Below are positions 1 to 7,453 of a DNA stretch of 17,348 nt, piece after piece. The notes beneath the pieces were generated by a model. That model saw nothing but the letters and a program-made list of their open reading frames with translations, was not told the origin of the DNA and did not search any database. Every line of letters starts with the position of its first letter. Within the stretch, counting starts at the first letter, position 1. The stretch is from Vampirovibrionales bacterium (GTDB lineage Bacteria; Cyanobacteriota; Vampirovibrionia; Vampirovibrionales; JAJTHC01), in contig JAJTHC010000184.1 of NCBI GenBank assembly GCA_021299615.1, positions 1-17,348 of the forward strand. Direction: 5' to 3'. The translations under genes were made by a program, and so were the position numbers.

Positions 1-231
1 AATATGCCGATGAATTATAATCAGTACAATACAAGAACGAATATGCCGTTCTTCAATCAGCAGCAAATGAATATAAGTCAATACCAACCCAAGCGTCCCA
101 CAATGCCAGCCCCTCAATATGGCGGTATGCTGAATATGACACCTAACCAATACGGTGGTGGTGGATATTCACCAGCCCCTCAATACGGTGGTATGCCAAC
201 TTATGGTGGTGGTCGAATGTTCCCAATCTAA
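1..231 (+). CDS. 3' end of a Gly/Tyr/Gln/Pro-rich low-complexity protein (partial)
   Basis: The reading frame is open from the first base (AAT ATG CCG), so this is probably the C-terminus of a longer protein; an internal Met is the first possible start seen. The composition is strongly biased to Asn, Gln, Met, Pro, Gly and Tyr. It has three PQYGG/NQYGG-type repeats and a Gly-rich stretch (QYGGGGY) before the end GGGRMFPI. Two 25-base DNA segments inside it (106-130 and 172-196) match at 23 of 25 positions, and both differences are synonymous. No catalytic motif, transmembrane segment or known domain is visible. Such tails occur in surface, RNA-binding and disordered proteins, so no function is assigned. 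A terminator-like hairpin follows 22 bases after the stop. Confidence 0.6.
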   Translation, partial: NMPMNYNQYNTRTNMPFFNQQQMNISQYQPKRPTMPAPQYGGMLNMTPNQYGGGGYSPAPQYGGMPTYGGGRMFPI

Positions 232-253
232 GATACTCATATTTTTAGCAAAT

Positions 254-291
254 AAAAGCTGCAGAACTTAAGTCATCTGTGGCTTTTGTTT
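254..291 (+). terminator. Likely rho-independent terminator of the first gene
   Basis: AAAAGCTGCAGA at 254-265 pairs with TCTGTGGCTTTT at 276-287, giving a 12-bp stem with two U-G wobble pairs and a 10-base loop. It is followed by a T-rich run (GTTTGG). It lies just downstream of the stop at 229-231. Confidence 0.65.
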
Positions 292-305
292 GGTATGAAA
301 TGTGT

Positions 306-479
306 TATAGCCGAGTTTATAATTTCCTGTATAGTATTTTAAATAATTTCCCCTACTTGTACTATACGTTGTCGCTACGATTATTTTGTTCTTTATGTAG
401 GTCTGTCTACACGCCCTCACAAAATATTCTAGGCTCCTCGTCTAGCTTAAGTACGGAAAACTCTTTAAAGCACTATATA
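306..479. mobile_element. Repeat element copy 1 (type-A ends, diverged)
   Basis: This is a non-coding, MITE-like element. Its left end (306-335) matches the type-A left end of the copy at 15647 at about 26 of 30 positions. The right end (TACGGAAAACTC...CACTATATA) matches the right end at 8774. The core contains GTTGTCGCTACGATT, the hairpin TGTAG-GTCTGT-CTACA (396-411), and an outer arm GATTATTTTGT (379-389) whose partner ACAAAATATTC is slightly degraded. The termini pair poorly with each other, so this copy looks old. It fills most of the space between the first gene and the glycosyltransferase gene. No protein is encoded. Confidence 0.75.
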
Positions 480-673
480 AACCGAGAAAAGGCGAGGAAA
501 ACCTTCGTTCCACTCAGGAGGACAACTCTTCCTTTTGCAGAGCGTTCTATACCTCTTTGCGGTGGAAATGTAACAAAAACTTTCCTAAACATAGTAAAAT
601 ACATTAAAATAGATACAAGGTGCATTTTGTACCTAATCTCTCCTTCCCCAACTAATAAAAGTTTATTTTCCCT
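480..673. other. Leader region upstream of the cellulose-synthase-like gene
   Basis: This is AT-rich sequence with no credible gene. It contains a small hairpin, AGGTGC-ATTTT-GTACCT at 618-634, about 40 bases before the start codon. I see a TAAAAT hexamer at 595-600 that could be a -10 box, but no good -35 box at the right distance. No Shine-Dalgarno sequence precedes the ATG at 674. Confidence 0.4.
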
Positions 674-3511
674 ATGAAGCTTGCCCGATTCATCCAACTA
701 TTCATTTTATCTAGCGTGTTGATTGCCATTCTCATCACCAGCGGATTAGTTCTGCTTTCTTTGGCGAAAACACTGGTGGCCTTTCTACACATTGATGTTT
801 CGGCATGGGTCAACTTTGGCACCCACTTTAAAACAGAAGACTGGATTAAAGCCGCCCGCCAAGCGTGGGATGCCCCCAACTATTCGCTCGGCTTGCCGAT
901 TTTGGCACAAGGGATCCTAAGCCTTCTATTGATTACTTCCATGTTAAGCATCGGGACGCTAAGCCCCAAGCGTGGACGCCAAACCCTTATTTTAATCACC
1001 TTATTTTGCATTAGTCGCCATATGCTGTGGCGAGCCACAGCGACCTTGTCGCCTGACGGCGTAGGGAATATCGTAGCGACTTCGATTTTGTTTGTGGGTG
1101 AACTGATGGCGTATGCCTCTTTGTGGCTGGGCTATTTTCAGTTGTGGAACCCCACTGATCGAGCCAAAGATCCCCCCGTACTAGACAAAGACGATCTGCC
1201 TCATGTGGATGTCATGGTCTGTACCTATAATGAGCAAATCAGCGTATTGTATCGCACCCTTGTGGGGTGTAACGCCCTACAATATCCCAATAAAACCATT
1301 TACTTGCTAGATGATGGCGACCGCATGGAAATGCGTCAACTGGCCCAACATTTGGGCGTGCAATATATTCGCAGGGACAATAACCTTCACGCCAAAGCAG
1401 GCAATTTAAATAATGCTTTACAGCATAGTGAAGGCGATCTCGTTCTGGTGCTGGATGCCGACCACGTCCCAACCCGTTTTATGCTGAACGAAGTAGTGGG
1501 CTTCTTCCAAGAAGATGAGGGGCTTGCCTTTGTTCAGACGCCTCAACACTTCTTTAGTTTAGATCCCTTCCAACGTAATTTGGTCGCCGAACATGTGGTT
1601 TCTAACGAACAAGACTTTTTCTATCATGTGATTCAACCGGGTAATGACCACTGGGGAGCCACCTTTTTTGCTGGCACAGGTGCGGTGTTTCGTCGTAAAG
1701 CCCTTGAAAGCATCGGTGGATTCGCCACTCAAACCATTACGGAAGACACGCACACAGGCATTCGAATTCATTCCAAAGGCTGGAAGTCGTTGATGTACAA
1801 CAAGAATCTCACCGCTGGCATGGCTCAAGACAGCTTTGCCGATTTTGTCAAACAACGCTTGCGTTGGGCAAAAGGCATGGCACAAATCACCTTTCACGAC
1901 CACCCACTTTTTGTCAAAGGCTTGACCTTACCGCAACGCATTTGCTATTGTTCGGGCGTGTGGTATTTCTTTTCAGGCCCTATGCGGATGATCTTTATGA
2001 TTACGCCCTTGTTGTACCTGCTCTTTGGTTTACAACCGATTCAAGCCACGTTGACGGAGATTTTCATATATTATGTCCCTTCTTTTGTGGCGTTGTATTG
2101 GGGCTATTCCTTGTTGACCAACGGCACACGACACTTGTTTTGGTCTGAAGTGTACGAAACCAGCATTAGTATGTACCATACCATTGCGGCGTATTCTACC
2201 CTGATTTCTCCCTTTAAAAGCGTCTTTAGCGTGACGCCTAAAGGGGAATTAAGCGACAGTATTTCCTTTCAATGGAAGCTCGTGTACCCACAATTATTAC
2301 TAGCACTTGCGATTGCAGGGGGCTTGGTGCTTTCCGCCTATCGAGCCTTTGAAAACCCTGCTTACTTAGGGGGATTGTTCACCAACTTCTTTTGGGGCGT
2401 CTATAACCTAAGCTTATTGTTAGGGTCTATTTATGTGGCTCAAGAGCGTCCGCAATACCGACTCGCCCCACGCATCAACAAGCAAATCCGTTGTGAACTC
2501 CGCTTGTTGGATGGCACCATTGCGGTCGGGCATATCACCAACATCAGTGAAAATGGCGTCGCCGTTACGTTTGCTGAACCCATTCCTGTCGCAGGAACAC
2601 TCGCCCTAAAAATCTTGGACTGGGGCATTGACGAAGTGTCGCTTTATAATGCACAAGTCGTTCGTAGTTATGTGAATCCTGACACCAAAGAACATTCGCT
2701 CGGTTTGCGAATCGTCAACCGTACCGATGCCCAGCATCAGTCCTTGGTGCGTCACATGTTTTCGTCTGCCAGTGTATGGAACCATACGCAGGAGCGAGAA
2801 GCGACTTGGGGGCAGTCTTTGTTGAGCATGCTGAATAGCGTATTTCGCTTGAATAAGGCGGAAGAAACGTCTTATAAGCGACGCACCCCACGCTTTCAGG
2901 TGTATTTGCCAGCGGTGGTGGAAAGTTTGTATCATGGTGTGATTAACACGATTACCAATGAAGTAAGTGAAACAGGGATTTCGGTTGTCTTGCCCGCCCA
3001 GCATCCCTTTAAAGCAGGCGACGCCATTAACGTCAAAATCGAATGGAGCAACACCCATACCAGTTCACTGGCTACCGTCATCAAGCGAATTATTCCCTTT
3101 CAGAAGGGGCAAGTGCTTGTGGGCTTGAACTTTGTTCGCTTAAGTCGTGACGAACGGCTTGAAGTAATTGAACAGATTTATGGACCTCGTGAAGGGTTGA
3201 TTCGCATCGCCCCCGCCACAGGCTTAAGAGTCCCATGTATTGTACGTTTCGACAATGGGCAGTCCTATACAGGCATGACCAGTGAAATGAGTGAAATGGG
3301 TGTGCGTGTGTACTTGGATCGCCCTGTGAAAGTTGCCAAACCCACGCCTGCCAAAGTGGAAGTGTACTGGAAGAACGCCCCTATGATTAGCTATAAAAGC
3401 ACCTTTATTCCCACACATTTAAGTGGGGAAATGAACTTGGTTTCCTTGTTGTATTTTGACGAGCAGAACCTCGCCACCATTGACGATATTTCTCGACGCT
3501 TACAGGGGTAG
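674..3511 (+). CDS. bcsA: BcsA-like cellulose synthase catalytic subunit (family 2 glycosyltransferase) with three PilZ-like modules
   Basis: This is a 945-residue inner-membrane processive glycosyltransferase. The BcsA family polymerises glucose from UDP-glucose and exports the chain. Membrane segments are visible near residues 8-32, 75-95, 105-150, 425-485 and 535-590. Catalytic motifs are present in order: DDG (213-215), DADH (261-264), FFAGTG (330-335), TED (356-358) and QRLRW (394-398). A PilZ domain follows with RLAPR (596-600) and NISENG (623-628), the expected c-di-GMP-binding pattern. A second PilZ-like module begins at RRTPR (736-740) but has EVSETG instead of D/N-x-S-x-x-G. A third (about 845-940) keeps only EMSEMG and has no RxxxR. 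BcsA usually carries one PilZ domain and about 700-870 residues. No bcsB, bcsC or bcsZ is adjacent; a TPR gene follows. The substrate is inferred, since related synthases can make other beta-glucans. Confidence 0.88.
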   Translation: MKLARFIQLFILSSVLIAILITSGLVLLSLAKTLVAFLHIDVSAWVNFGTHFKTEDWIKAARQAWDAPNYSLGLPILAQGILSLLLITSMLSIGTLSPKRGRQTLILITLFCISRHMLWRATATLSPDGVGNIVATSILFVGELMAYASLWLGYFQLWNPTDRAKDPPVLDKDDLPHVDVMVCTYNEQISVLYRTLVGCNALQYPNKTIYLLDDGDRMEMRQLAQHLGVQYIRRDNNLHAKAGNLNNALQHSEGDLVLVLDADHVPTRFMLNEVVGFFQEDEGLAFVQTPQHFFSLDPFQRNLVAEHVVSNEQDFFYHVIQPGNDHWGATFFAGTGAVFRRKALESIGGFATQTITEDTHTGIRIHSKGWKSLMYNKNLTAGMAQDSFADFVKQRLRWAKGMAQITFHDHPLFVKGLTLPQRICYCSGVWYFFSGPMRMIFMITPLLYLLFGLQPIQATLTEIFIYYVPSFVALYWGYSLLTNGTRHLFWSEVYETSISMYHTIAAYSTLISPFKSVFSVTPKGELSDSISFQWKLVYPQLLLALAIAGGLVLSAYRAFENPAYLGGLFTNFFWGVYNLSLLLGSIYVAQERPQYRLAPRINKQIRCELRLLDGTIAVGHITNISENGVAVTFAEPIPVAGTLALKILDWGIDEVSLYNAQVVRSYVNPDTKEHSLGLRIVNRTDAQHQSLVRHMFSSASVWNHTQEREATWGQSLLSMLNSVFRLNKAEETSYKRRTPRFQVYLPAVVESLYHGVINTITNEVSETGISVVLPAQHPFKAGDAINVKIEWSNTHTSSLATVIKRIIPFQKGQVLVGLNFVRLSRDERLEVIEQIYGPREGLIRIAPATGLRVPCIVRFDNGQSYTGMTSEMSEMGVRVYLDRPVKVAKPTPAKVEVYWKNAPMISYKSTFIPTHLSGEMNLVSLLYFDEQNLATIDDISRRLQG

Positions 3512-3520
3512 CTCCTTTTT

Positions 3521-3530
3521 ATGCTATACT
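3521..3530 (+). promoter_or_regulatory. Extended -10 promoter for the TPR gene
   Basis: ATGCTATACT contains TGC followed by TATACT, which is an extended -10 (TGn-TATAAT-like). It sits just after the synthase stop and about 25 bases before the next start. No strong -35 is seen at 17 bases, which extended -10 promoters tolerate. Confidence 0.5.
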
Positions 3531-3555
3531 GTTCGCATGGAGGTGACATTTTCTT

Positions 3556-4524
3556 ATGTTGAGGTCTAAAATCTTTAGCCTATTGCTTTTCTCAACATTG
3601 CTTGTGCCACTCTCTGCAATGGGAATCACGCCTGAAGAAGCCTTTGCTGAAGGCAATATCGCCTATGCTCAAAAAAACTACACGCAAGCCCTAGAACGCT
3701 ACAGCGAATCGATCGAACTTAACCCCACCGATGCCAATGCGTATTATAACCGAGGCATCGTATATGAAAATCTAAAAGACACGATTGGTGCCATCAATGA
3801 TTATGACAAGGCGATTGAGCTGAATCCGCATTTTGCACAAGCCTATTATAACCGTGCGTGTATTGTAAAATTGTCAGGCTATGTGGATGCCGCCCTACGG
3901 GATTTAGATGCTGCGATTGAAGCCAACCCTTATTATGCCAAGGCGTATCTACTACGAGGCAATCTCAAAACCCAAAATGCCAAAATCGAAGAGGCATTGT
4001 CCGACTATAATACAAGCATTGAACTCGACCCTTACATCCCTGAAACCTTTTACAATCGAGGGGTGCTTAAAGAAGGTTTGGGCGACAAATCAGGGGCGTT
4101 TGAAGATTTTAGCCGTGCCATTGAACTCAACCCCACCTTTGTTCAAGCCTATTATAACCGAGGCATCGTGCATGAAAAGCTAGGCAATACAAAAGACGCT
4201 TTGGCGGATTTTAACAAGGCGATAGAGGTAGATCCCACCTATCACAAGCCTTACTTTAGCCGAGGCAACTTAAAAAGCTTAGCTGGCGACAACGAAGCTG
4301 CTATCGCAGATTACACCATTGCCTTGCAAGCCAATCCCAATCATGCAGAATCGTATTTTAATCGTTCCATGGCAAAAACTTTATTGAACGACAGGGCAGG
4401 AGCCTTGGCGGATATTGAACGAGCCAGCCACTTGTTTCACCAACAGAAAGACACAGTAAATCATCAGAAATCCGTTCAATTGCGTTCGAGAATCGAAACC
4501 CACTTTATCGATTCTGAAAAATAG
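3556..4524 (+). CDS. Exported protein of eight tetratricopeptide repeats
   Basis: The protein has 322 residues. A signal peptide is visible at 1-23 (basic MLRSK, then a hydrophobic stretch, ending SAMG). Eight consecutive 34-residue TPRs follow from about 24 to 295, recognisable by the recurring AYYNRG and DYDKAIELNP patterns. A short charged tail closes it. TPR arrays are protein-binding scaffolds, and this one should lie in the periplasm or outside the membrane. GGAGGTGA nine bases upstream of the ATG is a strong ribosome site. The gene lies 44 bases after the synthase gene on the same strand with its own likely promoter. Polysaccharide export systems often use TPR proteins (BcsC, AlgK), so a role with the synthase is a reasonable inference, but nothing in the sequence proves it. 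No lipobox Cys is present at the cleavage site. Confidence 0.85.
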   Translation: MLRSKIFSLLLFSTLLVPLSAMGITPEEAFAEGNIAYAQKNYTQALERYSESIELNPTDANAYYNRGIVYENLKDTIGAINDYDKAIELNPHFAQAYYNRACIVKLSGYVDAALRDLDAAIEANPYYAKAYLLRGNLKTQNAKIEEALSDYNTSIELDPYIPETFYNRGVLKEGLGDKSGAFEDFSRAIELNPTFVQAYYNRGIVHEKLGNTKDALADFNKAIEVDPTYHKPYFSRGNLKSLAGDNEAAIADYTIALQANPNHAESYFNRSMAKTLLNDRAGALADIERASHLFHQQKDTVNHQKSVQLRSRIETHFIDSEK

Positions 4525-4550
4525 GATTTCGCTTATTCCCCTGCTGATTT

Positions 4551-4592
4551 TATGCCAATTATAGTGACTATATTAATCGTTTAATTGGTATA
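4551..4592. repeat. Relic of type-B repeat ends at the convergent TPR/folP junction
   Basis: TATGCCAATTA (4551-4561) pairs with TAATTGGTATA (4582-4592) along all 11 positions, with one G-U wobble. The right arm plus ATTAATCGT is the reverse complement of the type-B terminal repeat (ATACCAATTAAACGATTA) seen at 8540 and 15800. Only the termini remain and the core is missing. The hairpin lies between two convergent genes and may serve as a bidirectional terminator. The last codons and the stop codon of folP lie inside it. Confidence 0.7.
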
Positions 4593-5439
4593 AGTCCCAC
4601 GCCGTCTTTTGTTGAAGGACATCATGGACTCGAAAAATATCGACCGTGCCAGCAGGATGCACCTGCCCCACCCATTGATGCAAGACCGCTGTGGTCGCCT
4701 CTCGCTGATGCACCCCCAATCGACCATTGCCAGACGTCACCCGCTTCCGAGACACCCCCAAGAGCATCGGAAAACCCCCCAACGCCTGCTTTATGGCAGG
4801 CAAGGCACGGATTAACGCAAGGCTCTGTTCCTGCGTTTTCGCAAAGCCAATGCCCACATCCACCAGCAATTGAGACGGTTTCAGCCCAACGGCAAGGGCT
4901 AGCTCGATTTGCCGTTGAAGCTCCTGCGTCACGTCTGCTACGACATCGCCATAAACCGCCAAGCCATCCATGGTTTTAGGGATGCCACGGCGATGCATCA
5001 ACACATAGGGGCAAGCGTGTTCCGCTACCAGCTCAAACATCGAAGCAGGTTCGTCGGCTTCTTGGAATGTCCCCCCACTCACGTCATTGACGGCATCGGC
5101 AAAGCCTGCGTCTAACGCCCAACGAGCCACCGAAGGCTTCACTGTGTCGATGCTCACACGGCAATGGGGAAACGCCTGTCGCAAGGCGGTCACGGCATCC
5201 ACAAAGGGTATCAATCGCTGGCGTTCCACATCCGCCGAAATCCCCACCGCTTGCGGACGGCTGGACTCGGCACCAATATCTAAATACGTGGCGCCTGCGT
5301 TGAGGGCGTCTTGGGCGTGTTGGTAGAAGGCATCGGGGGTGAGGAGCTGTCCACCGTCGCTAAAAGAATCAGGAGTCAAATTTAAAATTTGCATCCATTT
5401 CGGAGAAATAGTTTCATCTAGTAGCACTGATTTTGGCAC
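4573..5439 (-). CDS. folP: Dihydropteroate synthase
   Basis: The enzyme condenses p-aminobenzoate with 6-hydroxymethyl-dihydropterin pyrophosphate in cytosolic folate synthesis; it is the sulfonamide target. At 288 residues it is of normal length. The motifs read in order: LNLTPDSFSDGG (19-30), NDVSGG (118-123), LMHRRG (147-152), DVGIGFAKT (194-202), GVSRKR (228-233) and RVHDV (270-274). The usual DPGIGF is DVGIGF here. The start given is a GTG that overlaps the dnaA 3' end by 22 bases. Other possible starts are GTG at 5427 and the ATG of MQILNL (residue 16), and no clear Shine-Dalgarno sequence decides between them. The overlap implies co-transcription and probably translational coupling with dnaA. 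The final residues (YQLND) and the stop are encoded by a repeat relic. No other folate gene is nearby. Confidence 0.92.
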   Translation of the reverse strand: MPKSVLLDETISPKWMQILNLTPDSFSDGGQLLTPDAFYQHAQDALNAGATYLDIGAESSRPQAVGISADVERQRLIPFVDAVTALRQAFPHCRVSIDTVKPSVARWALDAGFADAVNDVSGGTFQEADEPASMFELVAEHACPYVLMHRRGIPKTMDGLAVYGDVVADVTQELQRQIELALAVGLKPSQLLVDVGIGFAKTQEQSLALIRALPAIKQALGGFPMLLGVSRKRVTSGNGRLGVHQREATTAVLHQWVGQVHPAGTVDIFRVHDVLQQKTAWDLYQLND

Positions 5440-7091
5440 TTCTGCAATAGGTTGTCGACTTCTTTTTTGAGTAGGCTGTTTTGCTTGATTTGCTCTTTGA
5501 GCTTTTCATAGCTATATAAAATCGTGCTATGTTGCCTGCTAAAGATCTTACCGATCTTGGGAAAGCTTAAATCCAGCAATTCACGACAGGCATAAATCGC
5601 CAAATGCCGAGCGTGAGCCACATCCTTCGCCCGATGCGTCCCTTTTAGCTCTTTCGCCGTGATGCCTGTGATCTGATGCACCAGCTCTAAAATCACGTGT
5701 TCATCGAGCCGTTTACTGTTCTGAGGCTTGCCAAATAAGGCTTCCACCGTGGTCATGCTAAAGGGCTTGTCTTCCAACATACAGACGGCGGCGAGCTTGT
5801 TGAAATGCCCTTCCAGCTCTCGAATGTTGTGGGGGGACTGCTCAGCGAGATAGGTCATCACTTCATCATCCAAGTGAAAACGCAGGGTCATGCCTTCACG
5901 CTCGGCTTTTTTACGTAAAATGGCTTTACGAGCCTCCAAATCAGGGAGCTGAATATCCACAATTAAGCCCCATTCAAAGCGACTCACGAGGCGTTCTTCA
6001 AGCCGTGCGAGGGCTTTGGGGGGTCTGTCGCTACTCAAAATCACTTGTTTAGAAAGTCCGTGCAAGGCGTTAAAGGTGTGAAAGATCTCTTCTTGCGTCT
6101 TTTCTTTGCCTTCCAAAAACTGGATGTCATCGACAATAAGAATATCGATTTTGCGATACTTGTCTCGAAACTCGTTCATTTTTTTGGTCGCAATGGACTG
6201 AATGAGATCATTCGTAAACGTTTCAGTCGTCACATAACGCACCGTCAAATTGGGGTGATGTCGCAAGGCATAATGCCCAATGGCTTGAATCAAGTGCGTT
6301 TTGCCCAAGCCCACGGAACCATGAATAAAGAAGGGATTATACGCAATACCAGGTTGTTCCGCAATGGCGAGGGCGGCGGCGTGAGCAAAGTGATTGAAAG
6401 GCCCGACCACAAACTGTTCAAAGGTGTAGCGAGGTTGCAAGCCACTCGCCAGCGTTCGAGGCGTCCATGGTTGGGAGGCTTCGGCTTGCTTGAGTTTGGC
6501 GTCTTGCTCTAACACGCAATCGGCGATCTGATTGGCTCGTTCTTGAATGTGTGGCGTGGGGAAAGCTTCAGCTGGCAAGTCCGCCAATTCCCATGTGATC
6601 GCCACCTCTTTCACGCCAAGCAGGGCTTGAAAGGCTTTTTGCATCATCACATTATAATGATTTTTGACATAGCCCCGTGTAAAATCCGACGTCGCCAAAA
6701 TCCGCACCGATGCTGAGCCATTGGTGTTGAGATCCACTTCGTCGAGGCTTAAAGGGCGTATCCACGTTTGAAAACTGGGGGGAGACAACGACTCGCTCAA
6801 GAGTTGTTGCACGCCTTGCCACAAGTCCGCATAGGGCGATGCGGAAGTCGCTTGAGAAGCGGGTGATGCTCGCTCAGGCACGACAGCTGGCGTTTCAGGC
6901 AGGCACGCTTCTTCAGGGATGCCTCCGACATCAAGGCGCACGTGGCTCAAGGCAACTTGCAAGCTACCTTGAAGCGAAAGCCCTTTGCTTGCTGGGTTTT
7001 GAGAGTTACCCTGCTTAGTATGACGACGACGATTCTCCCATACGACTGGACTCACACTCATTAACGTAAAACCCTTCCCTAACTCATTCAT
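5418..7091 (-). CDS. dnaA: Chromosomal replication initiator protein DnaA with an N-terminal extension
   Basis: DnaA is the AAA+ ATPase that binds and melts the replication origin. This one has 557 residues, longer than the usual 440-480. Recognisable domain I (YADLWQGVQQLL...FQTWIRPL) begins only at about residue 87. The first 85 residues are a basic, then Pro/Ala/Ser-rich extension unlike any domain I know. The linker spans about 175-220. Walker A is GSVGLGKT (258-265), Walker B ILIVDD (317-322), sensor I ILSSDRPP (351-358) and the arginine-finger segment SRFEWGL (about 370-376). Domain IV has HARHLAIYACREL and SRQHSTIL (518-525), where Gln520 stands in place of the common Asp. The first ATG has AAAGG upstream. 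An in-frame ATG at 7061 (residue 11) with AGGGAAGGG ten bases upstream is a good alternative. It is divergent from rpmH, as in many origin regions, and folP overlaps its end. Confidence 0.95.
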   Translation of the reverse strand: MNELGKGFTLMSVSPVVWENRRRHTKQGNSQNPASKGLSLQGSLQVALSHVRLDVGGIPEEACLPETPAVVPERASPASQATSASPYADLWQGVQQLLSESLSPPSFQTWIRPLSLDEVDLNTNGSASVRILATSDFTRGYVKNHYNVMMQKAFQALLGVKEVAITWELADLPAEAFPTPHIQERANQIADCVLEQDAKLKQAEASQPWTPRTLASGLQPRYTFEQFVVGPFNHFAHAAALAIAEQPGIAYNPFFIHGSVGLGKTHLIQAIGHYALRHHPNLTVRYVTTETFTNDLIQSIATKKMNEFRDKYRKIDILIVDDIQFLEGKEKTQEEIFHTFNALHGLSKQVILSSDRPPKALARLEERLVSRFEWGLIVDIQLPDLEARKAILRKKAEREGMTLRFHLDDEVMTYLAEQSPHNIRELEGHFNKLAAVCMLEDKPFSMTTVEALFGKPQNSKRLDEHVILELVHQITGITAKELKGTHRAKDVAHARHLAIYACRELLDLSFPKIGKIFSRQHSTILYSYEKLKEQIKQNSLLKKEVDNLLQKCQNQCY

Positions 7092-7103
7092 CGATGCCTT
7101 TCT

Positions 7104-7132
7104 ATTTTAGTGTGAGGCGACGCTAAACTCAA
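7104..7132 (-). promoter_or_regulatory. Predicted dnaA promoter
   Basis: On the minus strand, TTGAGT (7127-7132) is followed by exactly 17 bases and then TAAAAT (7104-7109). The predicted transcription start would lie only about 6 bases before the ATG at 7091. This gives a near-leaderless message if that ATG is used, or a leader of about 36 bases if the start is the ATG at 7061. Confidence 0.5.
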
Positions 7133-7260
7133 GCATGTATCGTTTTAAAGCATAGATTGTTACATTAAAAGAAAAATTGCTTGAACTTTCTTTATTTTCT
7201 GAGTATAGTGTTCAAATAGGGTTATTAAACTGCCATATTCTGACGTTTTGAAAGGCATTG
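7133..7260. other. AT-rich dnaA-rpmH intergenic region, candidate origin without visible DnaA boxes
   Basis: This is the position where an origin often lies, and the sequence is AT-rich (for example 7160-7200). I searched by eye for TTATCCACA-like and TTTTCCACA-like boxes on both strands and found none in 7092-7315. An origin here is therefore suggested by gene order only. Confidence 0.25.
7181..7209 (+). promoter_or_regulatory. Predicted rpmH promoter
   Basis: TTGAAC (7181-7186), a 17-base spacer and TATAGT (7204-7209) make a near-consensus housekeeping promoter. The expected leader to the rpmH start is about 100 bases. Confidence 0.7.
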
Positions 7261-7315
7261 AAGCCCTCCTGCAGACTAAAATTTAACGCATATCTATAAT
7301 TTGGAGGCATCACAC

Positions 7316-7453
7316 ATGCAACGTACACTTGGTGGAACAAAACTTAAAAAAGCCCGTCGTTCAGGATTTTTCGCTCGTAAAGCAACTGTTGGTGGACGCA
7401 ACGTCCTCAACCGTCGTCGTGCCAAAGGGCGTCATAAATTGGTTTCGATCTAA
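7316..7453 (+). CDS. rpmH: 50S ribosomal protein L34
   Basis: This is a 45-residue, highly basic protein of the large ribosomal subunit. It begins MQRTLGGTKLKKARRSGF, continues with FARKATVGGRNVL and ends RRRAKGRHKLVSI, the full L34 pattern from first to last residue. The QRTLGGT start and KGRH end resemble cyanobacterial-type L34 more than the MKRT.QP form of proteobacteria. GGAGG lies eight bases before the ATG. It is the first gene of the classical rpmH-rnpA-yidD series, but here rnpA starts 412 bases later. Confidence 0.97.
   Translation: MQRTLGGTKLKKARRSGFFARKATVGGRNVLNRRRAKGRHKLVSI

Noticed and set aside
618..634. c-di-GMP riboswitch in front of the synthase gene
   Set aside because: Only one small 6-bp hairpin with a 5-base loop is visible; the conserved two-helix aptamer sequence of GEMM riboswitches is not present.
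279..677. Open frame of about 130 codons across the first repeat element, plus strand
   Set aside because: It runs through the non-coding repeat and its inverted arms, has no ribosome site, and its translation is Ser/Leu/Tyr-rich with no domain. The same repeat elsewhere is not open.
2606..3058. 150-codon minus-strand frame inside the synthase gene
   Set aside because: It is antisense to the PilZ region of the synthase, which has clear motifs on the plus strand, and has no ribosome site or domain of its own.
6045..6512. 155-codon plus-strand frame inside dnaA
   Set aside because: It is the antisense shadow of the AAA+ domain of DnaA, whose Walker motifs are unambiguous.
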